57,273 bases of DNA from Bdellovibrio sp. ZAP7 (GTDB lineage: Bacteria; Bdellovibrionota; FAC87; UBA2466), in contig CAMCTJ010000012.1 in NCBI GenBank assembly GCA_945878405.1, positions 1 through 57,273 on the forward strand, written 5' to 3'. Numbering within the stretch: position 1 is the first letter of the stretch; every line of letters starts with the position of its first letter. Of this stretch, positions 8,750-16,855 are shown in pieces. The notes under the pieces were generated by a model. The model was not told the origin of the DNA. It ran no database searches and saw nothing but the letters and a program-made list of their open reading frames with translations. The position numbers were made by a program, and so were the translations under genes.

Positions 8750-9310
8750 ATGGCAACTTTGAAAAACATTTTAAGCCTAAGCTCACTCGCTCTTTTAGTC
8801 TCCGCATGCGGAGCGAAAAGTCAGCTCGGGTACAACTATGGTAATCAAAATCAAGCGAATGGTTATTCGCAAGTGATGGCTGCAGGAACTTTTGCGGGTT
8901 CTCTACCCCAGCTTTCTTCGGTAGTTCAGAGCCCCAATGTGAATCAAACTGTTCCTATTCAATCACCAGCCAACGCCAGTCAAAATGTTGCACCGATTTT
9001 GAATCAAACTTCGCAAGACTTTGGATACCTCAATGATTGTTATCGAAGCATCATGGCTCAAGCGAATGGATACTTTCAGTCTGGAGTGGGAGCAAACGAC
9101 ATTTTTCTGGGAGCCGGACAACGGCTGGTTCAGTGCTACAACGACACGGTTAAGCTACGTACTGAGCAACAAAAAGCACTACAAGCTTACCAAACCTACA
9201 TTTACCAACAGAACTACATCAATCAGATGTTTGCGGCTTATCAAATGATGAACCAGCAAAATGCAAATGCGGCTAAATTCACTATCGCTCGCCCACCAGG
9301 AGTACGATAA
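8750..9310 (+). CDS. Lipoprotein of unknown function
   Basis: A 186-residue lipoprotein. The signal peptide begins MATLKNILSLSSLALL and ends in lipobox VSAC. The mature protein is Asn/Gln/Ser-rich and of low complexity for about 80 residues, then has a helical part with two cysteines (NDCYRSIM and LVQCYND) and a Gln-rich helix near the end. I chose the ATG at 8750 because it gives a proper lipoprotein signal; the in-frame codons upstream do not. The next lipoprotein gene starts 3 bases after its stop, so they form an operon. No family recognised. Confidence 0.72.
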   Translation: MATLKNILSLSSLALLVSACGAKSQLGYNYGNQNQANGYSQVMAAGTFAGSLPQLSSVVQSPNVNQTVPIQSPANASQNVAPILNQTSQDFGYLNDCYRSIMAQANGYFQSGVGANDIFLGAGQRLVQCYNDTVKLRTEQQKALQAYQTYIYQQNYINQMFAAYQMMNQQNANAAKFTIARPPGVR

Positions 9311-9312
9311 CG

Positions 9313-9756
9313 ATGAACACTTTTTTTAAATTAGCAATGACACTCAGTTGTTTAACTCTGATTTCTTGTGCGAAGAGTACAATGCCAAAGATGATGGCTA
9401 ACTCGAGCTCGCCTGATACTCAAAGTCCTCTATTAGGTGCTATGAGCTCTGCCAGACAAAGAGGCGTCACAAATATTTATTCCGGTCCGACGGGGAGTCC
9501 AACAAGCAACAACGCATATGCTCCAGGTACAGCGTCAGGTTTTCCTAGCGCTGTGCCTGGGCAGAATCTGTTTGGTCTGACAAACCAAACCTCAGCAACA
9601 GATCCCCAGGAATGCGTGAACACCTATAATCGTTATCCACGTTTCTCGGGAAATTTTGATACTGCTCTCGCGGAACTAGCAACTTGTCTCAACCGAGTCA
9701 TGATCAGCCAAAATCCTACTTTGTTCCAACAGTATCAAACGATCCAGCAAAACTAA
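9313..9756 (+). CDS. Lipoprotein of unknown function
   Basis: 147 residues, starting with a lipoprotein signal (MNTFFKLAMTLSCLTLISC; lipobox LISC). The mature N-terminal half is Ser/Pro/Gly/Asn-rich and probably unstructured. The last 50 residues carry two cysteines (QECVNTYNRYPRF and ATCLNRV), spaced like the cysteines of the preceding lipoprotein. The two adjacent genes may therefore encode distant paralogues or partners; this is an inference from composition and cysteine placement. It converges on the subtilase gene. Confidence 0.7.
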   Translation: MNTFFKLAMTLSCLTLISCAKSTMPKMMANSSSPDTQSPLLGAMSSARQRGVTNIYSGPTGSPTSNNAYAPGTASGFPSAVPGQNLFGLTNQTSATDPQECVNTYNRYPRFSGNFDTALAELATCLNRVMISQNPTLFQQYQTIQQN

Positions 9757-9774
9757 GGTTATGGGTATTAACCT
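9756..9774. other. Small inverted repeat between convergent genes
   Basis: AGGTTA and TAACCT arms separated by 7 bases, lying between the stops of the lipoprotein gene and the convergent subtilase gene. There is no T-run on either side, so it is at best a weak bidirectional 3'-end hairpin. Confidence 0.3.
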
Positions 9775-11546
9775 GCGATTTCGCGCGGGTTCGGGGTTCT
9801 CCACACTTTATTTGCAGGAACTTCGGTGTACGCAGCATCTCCTAAAGCGCCATTGACGTGCCTGATTTTTTTAAGGTGCAGGTATTCTCTTTCATCTCTT
9901 CCCGAGTAATCCCATGGAAAGTAAGGCACCACTCCACTTGGGTTTTTGATACAGCACAAAGCCTCGCCTCGGCCATAACAAACCGGATCTTTTACTCCTC
10001 GATTAAAAGTAATGAAGTATTCGGCATCTCCTTTAGCTTGCTGAAAGGCTTGATGGCCTGCGGGGATTTCCCCACAAAGCAATTTGAAAGTATCTAAAGG
10101 GGAAACGGGAAGTCCTAGTGCAAAGCGACCACTAGCATATTGCCCTGCCATCGTCGGAGCTCCAGAAAGTTGCTGGCGAAGTTCCTTTAAAAGTCCCGAA
10201 AAAGATTGAGGCAGTTCAAACATCGGAACCACTTTCAATTTTTCTTCAGACGGTGCCGAAGATACTCGAGCTTTATCTTTAACAAATCTCAAAAGATCGT
10301 ATTTCGAGAGCGAAGGATTATACGCTTTTAATATGGCAACAATTCCAGCAAACAAAGCAGCTGCATTGGACGTTCCTGATGAAATAGTTCCATTGGAGAA
10401 GCTAGCTTCCGATCGTTCCATCAAGAAATCTGGCTTTTCGTCCCCTCTCATATTGGGACCAGAAGCAGAATAAGCGTTGATGTCTCCAATCGTTAACACA
10501 GTTGGATTATCGGCAGGAACCATCAATTCATAACCCGGAGTTGCATCTAAGAGTTGAACAGGATCAACTGGCTTTGACTGATCCTGCATTTTGATTGGGT
10601 CTCGCTGGGGAATCACAACAATTCGGACATGGTCATTGCCAGTAAAAGCTCCTGACTTCGCTCTTAATTCCAAAGTGTAATCGCCGTCCTTTCGTGCAAA
10701 AGTATAGTTGATTCTTTCTCTTGCTAAGAAAGTCTCGCCAGATTCCAACTTATCTTTTTGCAAAACCTGTTTCAGATCAGCCTTAGCAACTTGGTTACCT
10801 TCTGGATCGTAAAGAAACATATCGATGTCTTTTTCCGTTCCTTGAGTTTCAGAGTCCCACCCTCCGGTGTAACTCAGGATGATCTGGGCTGGATTGTCAT
10901 CAACATGGCTCTTAATTCGTAGACGTGAGCGAGTTCCATAATAGAGCAGCCCTTCTTCATCCATCACGACATTGGCATTGAATACTCGACCGCCATAGTT
11001 TCCAGCTGCATTCACCCAGAGAATTCCCTGAGCCGTTGCTTCATTAACGATTTGGTTGATAAACCCACCGCCATCAAAGTTTCCACAGCACTCTCGATTC
11101 TGGCTGTAGAGAACGATATCGACTCGATTTTCAATAGCGTAGCGAACAGCTCTTCTAAAATTTGTAATTCCGTTTCCATTGAGAAGGTAAAACTGAGGTC
11201 CTTCTTCTTTTCCACCAGACAAAGCCCAGGCGATTTCGGCCATCTGAAGCCCGTGTTCAGTCTGACCCATATTTTCGTGGTAGGCCGGATTTCCTAAGTT
11301 ATATTTTTTGATGAATTCTGGATCATATTTTTCAATGAGGACCGCAGATGAAGGGAGTTGTCCAGAGCCCGCTTGGTAACCCAAAAAACCATTATCAATA
11401 ACAGCGATTTTTACTTGAGAAATTCTATCGGTCGGAAACCGATTCACTCCATAAAAAGCGCGCATCTTGTCGCCATCGACGAGTTTTACAGCGGCGACCG
11501 CTTGAAGTCCCAATCCCAACGCAATTACAAATAATAGTTTTTTCAT
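9768..11546 (-). CDS. Secreted subtilisin-like serine protease (S8)
   Basis: About 592 residues. The signal peptide is MKKLLFVIALGLGLQAVAA. The catalytic triad is visible in order: Asp in KIAVIDNGFLG, His in QTEHGLQMAEI and Ser in SSGTSNAAALFAG; the oxyanion Asn is in NAAGNYGG. An insertion of roughly 150 residues between the Asn and the Ser regions contains beta-rich sequence with ADLKQVL and DGDYTLELRAKSGAF, resembling a pre-peptidase C-type domain. About 150 cysteine-containing residues follow the catalytic core. The ATG at 11546 is preceded by GGAAG; upstream in-frame codons run into the terminator of the next gene. A secreted degradative or processing protease is likely. Confidence 0.9.
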   Translation of the reverse strand: MKKLLFVIALGLGLQAVAAVKLVDGDKMRAFYGVNRFPTDRISQVKIAVIDNGFLGYQAGSGQLPSSAVLIEKYDPEFIKKYNLGNPAYHENMGQTEHGLQMAEIAWALSGGKEEGPQFYLLNGNGITNFRRAVRYAIENRVDIVLYSQNRECCGNFDGGGFINQIVNEATAQGILWVNAAGNYGGRVFNANVVMDEEGLLYYGTRSRLRIKSHVDDNPAQIILSYTGGWDSETQGTEKDIDMFLYDPEGNQVAKADLKQVLQKDKLESGETFLARERINYTFARKDGDYTLELRAKSGAFTGNDHVRIVVIPQRDPIKMQDQSKPVDPVQLLDATPGYELMVPADNPTVLTIGDINAYSASGPNMRGDEKPDFLMERSEASFSNGTISSGTSNAAALFAGIVAILKAYNPSLSKYDLLRFVKDKARVSSAPSEEKLKVVPMFELPQSFSGLLKELRQQLSGAPTMAGQYASGRFALGLPVSPLDTFKLLCGEIPAGHQAFQQAKGDAEYFITFNRGVKDPVCYGRGEALCCIKNPSGVVPYFPWDYSGRDEREYLHLKKIRHVNGALGDAAYTEVPANKVWRTPNPREIAG

Positions 11547-11564
11547 GTTTCTTCCCTTCCCCAT

Positions 11565-11604
11565 AAAAAAAGGCACCCGCGGGTTTTAACCCGACAAGTG
11601 CCTT
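11565..11604 (-). terminator. Intrinsic terminator of the Gly/Tyr/Trp-rich gene
   Basis: On the minus strand a long hairpin (outer arms AAGGCAC/GTGCCTT, inner arms CGGGTT/AACCCG, TT loop) is followed by a run of Ts. It lies 34 bases past the stop of the gene at 11638-12102 and separates it from the subtilase gene on the same strand. Confidence 0.85.
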
Positions 11605-11637
11605 CTTTAATTTATCAGACTGACGAGAGGCTGTTTC

Positions 11638-12102
11638 TTACCAGTACCAGCCACCCCAGCAACCACGTCCCCAGCCCCAGCCGTAACCGAAGCCATATCC
11701 GTAGCCGCCATAACCGAAGCCGTATCCGCCCCAGCCCCAGCCGTATCCGCCCCAGCCATAGCCCCACCATCGGCCCCACCATGCTTGGGTGGAAGCTTCG
11801 TTATCGAGCTCGCTTGTGGAAGTTACGATATCCATTTCGCCGACTTTATTGGCATCGACTGCAATGGTTGATGCATAAGCATTCATCGTGGCTTCGTCCA
11901 TGCTTCGAGCTTTCACTCGAGCATCCAAAGAATTAACACGATAAACGTGAACCTTCTTTGCATCTTGGTCCACTTTCACGAGAACAGCTGCAGGAGCCTG
12001 CGCTAATTCGTGAGCTTCGTTGTCGATTTGATCCGCGTGAACATTGTTCACAACAGCCATTGCCAATACAGCAAACGCTGCCAAAGATTTACTTAGTTTC
12101 AT
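11638..12102 (-). CDS. Secreted Gly/Tyr/Trp-rich repeat protein
   Basis: 154 residues. The signal peptide MKLSKSLAAFAVLAMAVVNNVHA is followed by an ordinary acidic domain of about 80 residues (VLVKVDQDAKKVHVYRVNSL), then a C-terminal tail of about 48 residues made almost only of Gly, Tyr, Trp and Phe, with Arg and a single Cys (units such as GYGWGGYGWGWGGYGFG). The ATG at 12102 follows GGAGG at good spacing. It has its own promoter and a strong terminator, suggesting high, independent expression. I recognise no family. Gly/aromatic tails occur in surface, adhesive or phase-separating proteins; which applies here is unknown. Confidence 0.8.
   Translation of the reverse strand: MKLSKSLAAFAVLAMAVVNNVHADQIDNEAHELAQAPAAVLVKVDQDAKKVHVYRVNSLDARVKARSMDEATMNAYASTIAVDANKVGEMDIVTSTSELDNEASTQAWWGRWWGYGWGGYGWGWGGYGFGYGGYGYGFGYGWGWGRGCWGGWYW
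11640..11770. repeat. In-frame repeats coding for Gly-Tyr/Trp units
   Basis: Short degenerate repeats built on the words CCGTAACC, CCATAACC and CCCCAGCC encode the aromatic-glycine tail of the secreted protein. The units are not identical and stay in frame, so this is coding low complexity rather than an independent element. Confidence 0.75.
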
Positions 12103-12391
12103 ATGAAACACCTCCATCAGGGCTAACGCATAGCAATATTCGAAAAGATTTTCAAGTAGTTTAGTAATTCTGAGGAAGTCGAAAAGTGCCCAATTTTGTC
12201 ATGGCTTTTTTAGGGGGGCTAAAGGGCTTTAAATACAAGGCTATTTTTCCATCGAAATAGCATCGACGTGGGTTTTCCGGATCGACTGTAGGAAGATTTC
12301 CTAAAAGAAAAACTTTGGTTTTTATTGGAGCTAAGGAAGTCTGATGATTTCGGAGGACCTTTATTATAGACTGCCCTGAAGGAGATTTGCG
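12103..12391. other. Divergent intergenic region
   Basis: 289 bases between the Gly/Tyr/Trp-rich gene (minus) and the epimerase gene (plus). It holds the minus-strand promoter at 12127-12155 and the AAGGAG ribosome site of the epimerase just before 12392. I see no convincing plus-strand promoter and no open frame. Confidence 0.5.
12127..12155 (-). promoter_or_regulatory. Candidate promoter of the Gly/Tyr/Trp-rich gene
   Basis: On the minus strand TTGAAA and TATGCG are 17 bases apart, with an extended -10 (TGC before the hexamer), about 25 bases upstream of the start codon. The -35 is 5 of 6; the -10 is weak but the TG extension compensates. Confidence 0.45.
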
Positions 12392-13348
12392 ATGAGAGTA
12401 GCTATTACTGGAGCGACAGGATTTATCGGAAAATATCTAATAGAGGCTTTGTTGAAAGACGGCGCAACCCCCGTTGTTTTGACCCGAAATGTTCAGAGCG
12501 CCCAAAAGTCTTTAGGGTCGGGGATTGAGGCCCACGCCTGGAATCCTGAATCAGAATTAGCTCCTCAAAAAGTTTTGGAATCAGTTGATGCAGTTATTCA
12601 TTTAGCCGGTGAAGGTATCGCCAATAAAAGATGGTCTGAAAAGCAAAAGAAAAAGATTTTGGACTCCAGAGTATTAGGCACTCGAAATCTTGTCTCCGCT
12701 TTAAATTCACTCAAGGGAAAAAAACCAAAAACTCTCATTAGCGCATCGGCAATCGGCTTTTATGGAAACCGTGGCAGCGACGTACTGAATGAAAAGTCTC
12801 TTCCTGGAAACGGTTTTTTGTCAGACGTTTGCCTTGCCTGGGAAGAGGAAGCTCACAAAGTAGATTCTTCGATAAGGTTAGTAACTCCCCGAATTGGGAT
12901 TGTTTTGGGACGTGAAGGAGGGGCATTGGCGAAGCTGCTTCCTCTCTTTAAATTGGGAGGTGGTGGCCCGGTGGGAACTGGAAACCAATACATGAGTTGG
13001 ATCCATGTCCGAGACGTTGCGGGACTTCTCGTTTTTGCTTTGAAGAATGAATCGATTCGGGGACCCATGAATGCTGTTGCCCCCGCCCCAGTCACAAATG
13101 CCGAATTTTCAAAGGCCCTGGGAAAAGCGGTCCATCGCCCAGCCTTTATGCCGGCTCCGGCATTTGCCATTAAATTAGCGATGGGGGAACTATCGGTACT
13201 AGTTCTTCATAGTCAGCGAGTATTACCAGAGACAGCCCAGCAAAACGGTTACCCGTTTCAGTTTGCTGACGTCCAAACGGCTCTGAATGACCTAGCCAAA
13301 AAAAAATCTCCTCTTAAGATGTCAGTGGCTACCGCAACCGGTGGATAA
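12392..13348 (+). CDS. NAD-dependent epimerase of the TIGR01777 (YfcH-like) family
   Basis: 318 residues. The N-terminal Rossmann motif is VAITGATGFIGKYLIEALL. The family hallmarks VDAVIHLAGEGIANKRW and LISASAIGFYGNRG follow, and the C-terminal half has the SWIHVRDVAGLLVFAL pattern. This is a sugar-nucleotide-epimerase-like SDR family (YfcH in E. coli) of unknown substrate. An AAGGAG lies before the ATG. The stop and the next start overlap (TAATG), so it is translationally coupled to the DCC gene. Confidence 0.92.
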   Translation: MRVAITGATGFIGKYLIEALLKDGATPVVLTRNVQSAQKSLGSGIEAHAWNPESELAPQKVLESVDAVIHLAGEGIANKRWSEKQKKKILDSRVLGTRNLVSALNSLKGKKPKTLISASAIGFYGNRGSDVLNEKSLPGNGFLSDVCLAWEEEAHKVDSSIRLVTPRIGIVLGREGGALAKLLPLFKLGGGGPVGTGNQYMSWIHVRDVAGLLVFALKNESIRGPMNAVAPAPVTNAEFSKALGKAVHRPAFMPAPAFAIKLAMGELSVLVLHSQRVLPETAQQNGYPFQFADVQTALNDLAKKKSPLKMSVATATGG

Positions 13349-13743
13349 TGAATGAATCATTAAAAATTTTTTACGACGGGGCTTGCTACCTTTGTTCTGC
13401 AGAGATTGATCATTATCGAAAACTCAATTGCAAGAATCTTGAATTTGTAAATATTGCCGATCCCCATTTCAGCGCCGAAAAAGAGGGGCTGGATCCCTAT
13501 GCGGTACAACTTGAAATGCATGTCAAAACCTCTGATGGGAAATTAATTAAAGGGGTAGATTCGTTTATTGAAATTTGGAAGCACCTGCCAAGGTATCAAT
13601 GGCTTGTTCCCATCTGTGATAACAAAATAACCAAGCCCTTTTTACGCGGTGGCTATTTTGTATTTGCGAGAATGATAAGGCCCTACCTTCCCAAAAAGAA
13701 AGTCCAGTGTGAGACAGGAAGTTGCCCGGTGGAAAAAAGATAA
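13348..13743 (+). CDS. DCC-family thiol-disulfide oxidoreductase-like protein (DUF393)
   Basis: 131 residues of the DUF393/DCC type. The hallmark YDGACYLCSAEI gives the CxxC-like pair near residues 13-16, and GVDSFIEIW lies in the middle. The fold is predicted to be thioredoxin-like. The C-terminus carries two extra cysteines in VQCETGSCPVEKR. It sits between the epimerase (shared A of TAATG) and hslO (3-base gap), forming a three-gene operon. DCC genes are often next to SDR or redox genes, which fits here. The substrate is unknown. Confidence 0.88.
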   Translation: MNESLKIFYDGACYLCSAEIDHYRKLNCKNLEFVNIADPHFSAEKEGLDPYAVQLEMHVKTSDGKLIKGVDSFIEIWKHLPRYQWLVPICDNKITKPFLRGGYFVFARMIRPYLPKKKVQCETGSCPVEKR

Positions 13744-13746
13744 CCC

Positions 13747-14628
13747 ATGGATAAAGTCTATAAATTTTATACGGAAGATCTGGCGGTTAGAGCATCGTTT
13801 GTTAACTCAACGGCTATTTGTCAGGAAGTGGTAAGGCGACAAGGCACAGATCCCCTAGCCACTATAGCGATGGGCCGATTGCTCACGGGAACTATCCTCA
13901 TGGCAAGCCAGCTCTGGGAAAATCAATCGCTCTCTGTTCGCCTCGAGGGAGATGGGCCCTTAGGCCATCTCTATGCTGAGTGTTCTTTCGAAGGAAATAC
14001 TCGCTGTTATGTTTCCAATCCACAAATAGCTGCAGGATCTCTTCCGCCAGAAAAATTGAATCTCAAATCTGCCATTGGAGAAGGCATCCTGGTGGTCAGT
14101 CGCAATCTTCCTTTTCAAAAACAACCCCAGTCGGGAATTGTTCCGATTGTGAGTGGAGAAATTTCCCAAGACTTGGCTTTTTACCTGCAGCAGTCTCATC
14201 AAATCCCATCCGTGGTTTCGCTTACTGTTACTCTAGATGAGCGAGGACAAATCAAGCTAGCAGGCGGAGTTCTTTTGGAGCTGATTCCCGGCGCCCCCGA
14301 TTCCATAATCAACATTTTAGAGGAAAGAGCGAGAGAGACTATCCCTCTCTCACGCCAGCTCTTGGAAGAAGCTTCTCCTGAGACCATCGTCCAAGGCTAC
14401 GTCCACCAAAGTCGTCTTAAATCGGTGGAACACTCACACCCGATAAAATTTACCTGCCGGTGTAATCAGGAAAGAGTGGAGAAAACACTATCGCTGATGG
14501 GGAAAGCGACCCTTAGTGAAATGATCCTCAAAGGTGAAGAGGTTAAGGCCAAATGTGAGTTCTGCGGCCAACATTACAGTGTGGGGGTAGAACGACTCAG
14601 AGAGATTCTTCATTTAAAAGAAGACTGA
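13747..14628 (+). CDS. hslO: Redox-regulated chaperone Hsp33
   Basis: 293 residues, the usual length of Hsp33. The C-terminal zinc/redox centre has cysteines at 237 and 239 (TCRCNQE) and at 270 and 273 (KCEFCGQ), i.e. the CxC...CxxC pattern that releases zinc on oxidation and activates holdase activity. The N-terminal core contains typical motifs (MGRLLTGTILMAS, VRLEGDGPLGHLYAE). It is the last gene of the epimerase-DCC operon. Its final 32 bases overlap the convergent mutH-like gene. Confidence 0.95.
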   Translation: MDKVYKFYTEDLAVRASFVNSTAICQEVVRRQGTDPLATIAMGRLLTGTILMASQLWENQSLSVRLEGDGPLGHLYAECSFEGNTRCYVSNPQIAAGSLPPEKLNLKSAIGEGILVVSRNLPFQKQPQSGIVPIVSGEISQDLAFYLQQSHQIPSVVSLTVTLDERGQIKLAGGVLLELIPGAPDSIINILEERARETIPLSRQLLEEASPETIVQGYVHQSRLKSVEHSHPIKFTCRCNQERVEKTLSLMGKATLSEMILKGEEVKAKCEFCGQHYSVGVERLREILHLKED

Positions 14629-15268
14629 GAAGATTTTTTGTGGCGTAAAAAGCTCGAGCTGGAAAGTTTTCTCCCGTAATGGGACACAAACTTCTCTGTT
14701 TTCCATCCCCCACGGGACGCAATTGAACCAAGCCTGCAGATGAGCCCAAGTTAATCAAGTCTCTTATTTCACCTGAACAAATCGTGTGCCTTACATCTTC
14801 CCAAAATTGCTTTATCTCAGCGGTAATTTTATTGTCGGTGAGGTTAATGGAAATAATTTTCCGAGTCTGAACAATCTCTTCAGAGGGAGAGTCATAAGCA
14901 ACGATGAGCAACCGACCTAGCTTTCTCCAAAAAATGGAGTTCTCAAATTCTTCCTCAAGGATCTGCTGAGGATTCAATTGAGTGATCTTTAATGTCTCTT
15001 TGGGAAACCATCTACCTTCTTTGAACGACACCTCGGTCGTCTTGAGTTCAAAATCAGCTCCATCAGGACTGGCCTCGCTGCTTATCTTAAGGCCGGCAAC
15101 TTTTTCAATCGTTTGGCCCACCCATCCCTTATTTTTTTTTTCGCCAAATCTGATAGGAATTTGATGCTTCCGCGCCAGATCATACAAATTGCGCCCGGGG
15201 AGATCCTCTTGGAGACGCTCAAGAACCTCGGCGCATCGCGGCTTTAGCCATTCACTTGTATCAACCAT
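14597..15268 (-). CDS. mutH: MutH-like DNA mismatch repair endonuclease
   Basis: 223 residues, close to the ~229 of E. coli MutH. Shared landmarks, in order: LPGRNLYDLA (compare SGYTLGELA), KGWVGQTIEK at 47-56 with Glu55, the nuclease motif DGADFELK with Asp69, Glu74 and Lys76, and a C-terminal VQLRP...RAFYATKNLLSLLL matching the LQIRP...GFYLKKNFTSALL region. All expected catalytic acidic and Lys residues are present. Sau3AI-type restriction enzymes share the fold but are about twice as long, and no methyltransferase gene is nearby, so a MutH-type nicking role at hemimethylated GATC is favoured. It overlaps hslO tail to tail by 32 bases. Confidence 0.82.
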   Translation of the reverse strand: MVDTSEWLKPRCAEVLERLQEDLPGRNLYDLARKHQIPIRFGEKKNKGWVGQTIEKVAGLKISSEASPDGADFELKTTEVSFKEGRWFPKETLKITQLNPQQILEEEFENSIFWRKLGRLLIVAYDSPSEEIVQTRKIISINLTDNKITAEIKQFWEDVRHTICSGEIRDLINLGSSAGLVQLRPVGDGKQRSLCPITGENFPARAFYATKNLLSLLLNEESL

Positions 15269-15344
15269 AGCCCTCTTTTAGCATACCTATCCATTTAAGA
15301 AAGAATCGTTTTCAGCCGTTACGATCGAGAGAGGAAAATAGTCC

Positions 15345-16019
15345 ATGAAATTTGATAAACTCGCCCAAAACCCGAATATTAAAAAACTTATTAGGGAATG
15401 TGACAAAGGGGATATCCTTTTTTCGGAAGGAAGCTCCGCCAATACCGTTTTATTGATACTCTCAGGATCTCTTCAGCTCACCCGAAAAAAGAATGGGCAA
15501 GTCTCTCTTCTGACGCTCGTGGGACCTGGGGAATTCATTGGTGAAAAAGCCCTTCTCCAAGAGCAATCATTTCCCCGAGCGGCCACGGCTACGGCTCTTG
15601 CTCCTACAACGCTCCTTGAACTTGGGTCCGTTCATTTTTCCCAACTCGAATCAGAAGCGCCTTCTATTTATAATTTGCTCTTAAAAAAGGCCTTCAAATC
15701 GCTTATTTCACGAAATGAGCGCTCAGAGTCTCTCAACCAGATTTTAAAAAGTTATGATGCTCAAAAAAGATTTTTATTATTCGTGCATTTTCTAGCTACT
15801 CAGGGAGAAAATACCTCCCAGGGAAAAGTCTTCTTTCTGGATGAGGAAACCACAGCATCACAAATTAATTGTTCGCGTGAGGAGATCCAGGAATGGGTCC
15901 AGGTCCTAGTGAATTTAAAACTTATCTGCACTCGAAATGATGGGAGATTTTCAACCCCCGACGAAAACGTTTTTTTAACTATGGAGCCATCTACCTTAGC
16001 GGTTTCTAAAGCCGCCTAA
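15345..16019 (+). CDS. Crp/Fnr-like cyclic-nucleotide-binding regulator
   Basis: 224 residues. Residues about 15-120 form a cNMP-binding beta-barrel (GDILFSEGSSANTVLLILSG; GPGEFIGEKALL; FPRAATATAL). A long dimerisation helix follows, then a winged-helix-like segment (ETTASQINCSREEIQEWVQVL) in the Crp position. The phosphate-binding cassette is degenerate (QSFPRAATA keeps the Arg but not the full RxAxA context), so the ligand is uncertain. GAGAGG precedes the ATG. A 6-base gap to the next gene suggests an operon. Confidence 0.82.
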   Translation: MKFDKLAQNPNIKKLIRECDKGDILFSEGSSANTVLLILSGSLQLTRKKNGQVSLLTLVGPGEFIGEKALLQEQSFPRAATATALAPTTLLELGSVHFSQLESEAPSIYNLLLKKAFKSLISRNERSESLNQILKSYDAQKRFLLFVHFLATQGENTSQGKVFFLDEETTASQINCSREEIQEWVQVLVNLKLICTRNDGRFSTPDENVFLTMEPSTLAVSKAA

Positions 16020-16025
16020 GTTATT

Positions 16026-16853
16026 ATGCACCACCTTTTTTTACTCATTTTTGTTCCGTTGGTTGCTTTCGGAGAGCAAGACCTGTTTCAAAGATACGAA
16101 GCTCTTCATGCATCCACACTGCAACGATTGGTCACTTTGGAAAACAAAATAGATGGCTTATCAGATGAGTTTAGAACACTTTTAAAAGACAGGAAGCGAT
16201 CCTACGAGGTTTCCTTTAAAGGAAAGGGAAAACTTCTTGATTCCCCCACGCTGACTATCGCTATCATCACCGAGCGCAAACGACTAGAAAGGGAAGAGGC
16301 GTTCCTTGAAGACCTAAGAAAGAGTCCGCTCCTAGCAAAACAGTTAGAAAAAAAACTAGCTTCGAATCTTTTAGCATTAGAAACCACAAATATTGTCATC
16401 ACTTTTGTTGAGTTTCTGGATGAGTATAACCGGGGAGAAAAGCAGATTCCGGGGGCTAAAGACCCTGAAGTAATGAAGGTTCTTGCCGGAACCTTAACCG
16501 CTCTGTCGTATTCAAAGTCTAACAAGGAAAAAATGGCCCTAGCGGACCCTGCTGTTGTTCAGCTTGTTCCTTCCGACTCGCAAAACACTTTGAGAATGGT
16601 CGATTCGGGCCTCGGAAAAATGAGTGAAGATACTTTGTTTTTTATTCCTGAGGGAGTATCCAAAAAAGACCAAAACAAGCTTGAGTATCAGCGTCTTAAA
16701 AAAACCAAGAAATTAGTCGAAATGGTCGAACAGCTGGCGAAGATAATCTCAGTAGCCAACAAATCTCTCAGTGACGAATACCAGTATCACGTTCTTGTCT
16801 TGAATCAGAAAATGAAACAAGAAAGAGAAGTCACGAGCAAAACCAAACCTTAA
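16026..16853 (+). CDS. Secreted helical protein, unknown function
   Basis: 275 residues with a short signal peptide (HHLFLLIFVPLVAFG), then largely charged helices with coiled-coil character at both ends (residues about 25-60 and 215-270). No catalytic motif or known domain is recognisable. It directly follows the Crp-like gene and probably shares its transcript. It converges on the phosphatase gene with a 2-base gap. Confidence 0.65.
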   Translation: MHHLFLLIFVPLVAFGEQDLFQRYEALHASTLQRLVTLENKIDGLSDEFRTLLKDRKRSYEVSFKGKGKLLDSPTLTIAIITERKRLEREEAFLEDLRKSPLLAKQLEKKLASNLLALETTNIVITFVEFLDEYNRGEKQIPGAKDPEVMKVLAGTLTALSYSKSNKEKMALADPAVVQLVPSDSQNTLRMVDSGLGKMSEDTLFFIPEGVSKKDQNKLEYQRLKKTKKLVEMVEQLAKIISVANKSLSDEYQYHVLVLNQKMKQEREVTSKTKP

Positions 16854-16855
16854 TT

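Noticed and set aside
11640-11770. Possible CRISPR-like or tandem-repeat array
   Set aside because: Units are short, uneven and in frame with a secreted protein; there are no spacers of constant length.
14597-15268. Restriction endonuclease of the Sau3AI type
   Set aside because: The protein has a single MutH-sized domain and no methyltransferase is nearby; kept only as an alternative.
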